Source: Strix aluco (taxonomy: Eukaryota; Chordata; Aves; Strigiformes; Strigidae). From it: a stretch of 64,000 nt of DNA. The translations under genes were made by a program, and so were the position numbers. Numbering within the stretch: the stretch's first letter is position 1; every line of letters starts with the position of its first letter. The notes beneath the pieces are model-generated. The model was not told the origin of the DNA. It saw only the letters and a program-made list of their open reading frames with translations, and made no database searches. Below are positions 62,401 through 64,000 of the stretch, piece after piece. The stretch is taken from NCBI RefSeq assembly GCF_031877795.1, contig NC_133948.1, forward strand, positions 12,074,948 to 12,138,947. Direction: 5' to 3'.

Positions 62401-63971
62401 GCTGAAACATCAGAAAATTCTTCAAAACCATGGTTGTCCCAGAAAGTTATGTTTTTTCTTGCCCAGGAGAGCACAGCAGGCTGGGTTAAACAAAGTCTGT
62501 GCCAGTGGAAAGCTACAGTTGTGTAATTTTTTTCTGTTGGAGTCCTGATAGAGTTACTACAGAAGCCCTTTGGTTTTAGGTGGTGTGCTGACTTAACAAG
62601 AGATTTACTCCAGCTCAGTGGTGTATTGATTTCATGCATATCCTGTTTGGTTTGTAATGCTGAGTCCAGAGCAAATCTGTCTTTTGGGTTGTGCCAAGTG
62701 GTTCTTTGGTCTTTTAGAGTTAATAGTAGATACAGCTTATTTGTATTCAGAGACTTGTTTAGGGAGTACGTCTGGGTTTCCCACGCTCATTCATATGTGC
62801 TGAGCAAAGAGTGTGGACAAACTTTCTTGGCATACTGCCAGAGGAGAATGGGGAACACTCCAAACATACCAATGGCTTTGCCAGGATATGTATCCAAATG
62901 ACTTAAAATAGTGTCCCTAACCTCTCTCCTGTTTCGCACTACAGCAGTTAAAGATGGAACAATTTTAGATTGTGAAGTTCACTTCTAACAGCCTTGCACT
63001 TAACTTGTAAAAAAGAGTTCCTCAAGACTAAATGGAATTGCGCTTCTGAAATTGCAGTAGCTCACTGCTGTTTTGCTGAGTATTTCCAGGTTTCTTCACA
63101 TCTTGCTGCAGCCTGTTGTACTTTATTAGGTTTGTAGGCTCTCCCCCAAGTATCAACAATATTTCAGAAGTGTGGGAATGGATTGTACAGTTAAAAACTC
63201 ATCATTAGGTCCATCCTTTTGTAATGCCTGAGGTATAAATGTTGTGAGACATCTGTGGGATTCAAAAAAGAATCATATAAACCAGAGACCCATTATGGTT
63301 GCATTCAGTATCACGACAAATCCATAATAAAAACCTGGATGTTGCTCTGGTAGCAGCCTGGTGGTTTGTAAAGAGGGCCTATGATCAAGGGCTTTAGAAT
63401 ATGAGGGACTGCGATGTTAAGTGTGTATCATTCTCTCATGACAGGCATTAATGAAATCAGGTGGTAACCAATATAATCTATTTTAATGCATGTTAAATAC
63501 TTCTTCTGGGGGATAAGTGTCTGAAAACTTCTCTCTTTTCTTTTTCCCGTAGAAGGCCAGAAATGTTCACATTCGGACCCGATTGAGAGTTCTGATTCAT
63601 ACGGAGACCTCTCTGACACCAGTGACCTCAAGACTCCTGAGAAACAGAGCACCAATGGGTCCTTCTCGTGTGACATGGCAGTCAGCAAAAACAAAATGGA
63701 GACGGAAGGAGAGAAGAAGTACCCTTGCCCTGAATGTGGCAGCTTTTTCAGATCAAAGTCTTATCTGAACAAACACATACAGAAAGTTCACGTCAGGGCC
63801 CTTGGTGGCCCACTGGGGGACCTCGGTCCTGCTCTAGGATCCCCCTTTTCACCCCAACAGAACATGTCTCTCCTGGAGTCATTTGGGTTTCAGATCGTCC
63901 AGTCAGCATTTGCATCATCCCTCGTGGATCCAGAGGTCGACCAGCAACCAATGGGGCCAGAGGGGAAATGA
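46144..63971 (+). CDS. PATZ1: POZ/BTB, AT-hook and zinc finger protein 1 (MAZR)
   Basis: This is a nuclear transcription factor that dimerises through its BTB domain and binds G-rich DNA with C2H2 fingers. It regulates lymphoid development, p53 responses and MAZ-type promoters. The exons are 46144-47426, 49801-49864, 55627-55798, 61517-61654 and 63553-63971. They are in phase, 2076 nt or 691 residues (human long form 687). The BTB spans about 20-160 with an Ala/Gly insert at 78-112. The AT-hook KRGRGRPRK is at 267-275. C2H2 fingers start at Cys 298, 361, 389, 419, 448, 474, 501 and 611. The C-terminus is DQQPMGPEGK. The ATG is the first in a frame that is open for more than 600 bases upstream; it has G at +4. 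The last intron starts with GC instead of GT. Confidence 0.96.
46420..46461 (+). repeat. PATZ1: Perfect 21-bp tandem duplication in PATZ1 BTB insert
   Basis: Bases 46420-46440 and 46441-46461 are identical and in frame, so the peptide AAAGGAP appears twice (residues 93-99 and 100-106). It sits in the low-complexity loop that splits the BTB fold. Confidence 0.9.
47427..49800 (+). other. PATZ1: PATZ1 intron 1
   Basis: AT-rich intron with T homopolymers at about 48437-48456 and 49722-49735. No additional coding exon was recognised. Confidence 0.7.
49801..49864 (+). CDS. PATZ1: PATZ1 coding exon 2 (end of finger 4, start of finger 5)
   Basis: This 64-nt exon encodes RPDHLNGHIKQVH, the linker TSERPHK and the first Cys of finger 5. 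The exon boundary falls inside the Cys-x2-Cys of finger 5. Reading into the intron would give only VGAGGV before a stop. Confidence 0.93.
49865..55626 (+). other. PATZ1: PATZ1 intron 2
   Basis: This 5.8-kb intron has a pyrimidine tract of C then T at 50191-50222, A-runs near 52995-53005 and 53061-53071, and T-runs near 53566-53579. No coding exon or interspersed repeat was recognised. Confidence 0.65.
50191..50222 (+). repeat. Poly-pyrimidine tract (C-run then T-run)
   Basis: A run of mostly C, then at least 17 T, inside PATZ1 intron 2. It is followed by ATTGCAG, so it looks like an acceptor, but no plausible exon follows. Confidence 0.7.
55627..55798 (+). CDS. PATZ1: PATZ1 coding exon 3 (fingers 5-6, Cys half of finger 7)
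   Basis: It encodes TCNASFATRDRLRSHLACH, then a second finger from CQVCGKYL to HLKKH. It ends FCTICNR plus one base, giving the two cysteines of finger 7 without its histidines. Phase 1 at the 3' end allows joining to either exon 4 or exon 5. Confidence 0.94.
55799..61516 (+). other. PATZ1: PATZ1 intron 3
   Basis: This 5.7-kb AT-rich intron precedes the cassette exon. It contains the only recognised interspersed repeat (CR1 fragment at 56410-56506) and a stretch open on both strands at about 56900-57246. It also has A-runs at about 56229-56241 and 59190-59204. Confidence 0.65.
56410..56506 (-). mobile_element. CR1 LINE 3'-end fragment
   Basis: The sequence begins CATAGAATCACAGGAT and continues GTTGGAAGGGACC, AAAGATCATCAAGTCCAAC and TCCCTGC. 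This is the reverse complement of the CR1 LINE 3' end, which terminates in ATTCTATG-type repeats. It is about 100 bp and 5'-truncated, as most CR1 copies are. It carries no coding capacity and points to a bird or other sauropsid genome. Confidence 0.85.
61517..61654 (+). CDS. PATZ1: PATZ1 coding exon 4 (cassette exon; His half of finger 7)
   Basis: This 138-nt exon is phase 1 at both ends. It encodes GFSSASYLKVHVKTHHGVP and on to AAFHCVRTYGIK. It matches the long form of mammalian PATZ1 and provides His517 and His521 for the finger begun in exon 3. The 3' splice site is TTTAG. The 5' splice site is AAAG|GCAAGA, a GC donor with otherwise strong consensus. Confidence 0.88.
61655..63552 (+). other. 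PATZ1: PATZ1 intron 4 (GC-AG)
   Basis: A 1.9-kb intron that begins GCAAGA and ends CCCGTAG. If unspliced, exon 4 would read on for 24 residues to a stop at 61726-61728. I saw no AATAAA nearby that would support a terminal exon there. Confidence 0.7.
63553..63971 (+). CDS. PATZ1: PATZ1 terminal coding exon (last finger)
   Basis: The acceptor is TTTCCCGTAG. It encodes EGQKCSH and DPIESSDSYGDLSD, an acidic/Ser linker, the last finger CPECGSFFRSKSYLNKH(IQKVH), and the conserved tail ending in MGPEGK and TGA. The 3'UTR starts at 63972 and runs off the window. Confidence 0.94.
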
Positions 63972-64000
63972 GATCAGCTTGATCTTAACAAAGCAAAGCA
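63972..64000 (+). other. PATZ1: PATZ1 3'UTR (partial)
   Basis: Sequence after the TGA to the window edge. The polyadenylation signal is outside the window. Confidence 0.8.

Noticed and set aside
1-64000. tRNA, rRNA, CRISPR, operon or prokaryotic-type systems
   Set aside because: None was seen. The window is intron-rich vertebrate DNA, and no cloverleaf, repeat-spacer array or polycistronic arrangement was recognised.

Overview
The window is a piece of vertebrate nuclear genome, most likely from a bird. The evidence is spliced genes with metazoan exon/intron signals, CpG-island promoters, and a CR1 LINE fragment (56410-56506), the dominant interspersed repeat of birds and other sauropsids. 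Overall repeat content is very low, which also fits a bird. The gene order SFI1 / EIF4ENIF1 / DRG1 / PATZ1, with alternating strands, is the same neighbourhood known from human 22q12.

Layout: (1) 1-6000 holds the 5' end of SFI1 on the minus strand: three short coding exons, with a CpG-island promoter at about 5330-5985. The rest of SFI1 lies beyond the left edge. (2) 6800-30440 is EIF4ENIF1 (4E-T) on the plus strand. It starts in a CpG island, and 18 coding exons splice in phase into a 987-residue protein, followed by a 1.65 kb 3'UTR. (3) 31050-37200 is DRG1 on the minus strand, convergent with EIF4ENIF1. Nine coding exons give a 367-residue GTPase, the same length as in human. (4) 37200-44600 is intergenic. 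(5) 44600-64000 is PATZ1 on the plus strand, with a very large GC-rich promoter/5'UTR and five coding exons giving 691 residues (645 if exon 4 is skipped). The stop codon lies 29 bases before the window end.

Functionally these are housekeeping or regulatory genes that do not form one pathway. SFI1 is a centrin-binding centriole/spindle-pole protein. EIF4ENIF1 moves eIF4E and organises P-body repression. DRG1 is a ribosome-associated TRAFAC GTPase. PATZ1 is a BTB/AT-hook/C2H2 transcription factor. SFI1 and EIF4ENIF1 are head to head, and EIF4ENIF1 and DRG1 are tail to tail with about 0.6 kb between poly(A) signals.

I found no new enzymatic or defence system. The most interesting signals concern gene regulation. 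They are a GC-AG intron next to a phase-symmetric PATZ1 cassette exon that supplies half of a zinc finger, long complementary CCT and GGA tracts just upstream of the PATZ1 start, a CCAAT/G-rich module repeated three times in the PATZ1 promoter, a perfect 21-bp tandem duplication inside the PATZ1 BTB domain, a cluster of Pumilio sites in the EIF4ENIF1 3'UTR, and a DRG1 stop codon embedded in AATAAA.
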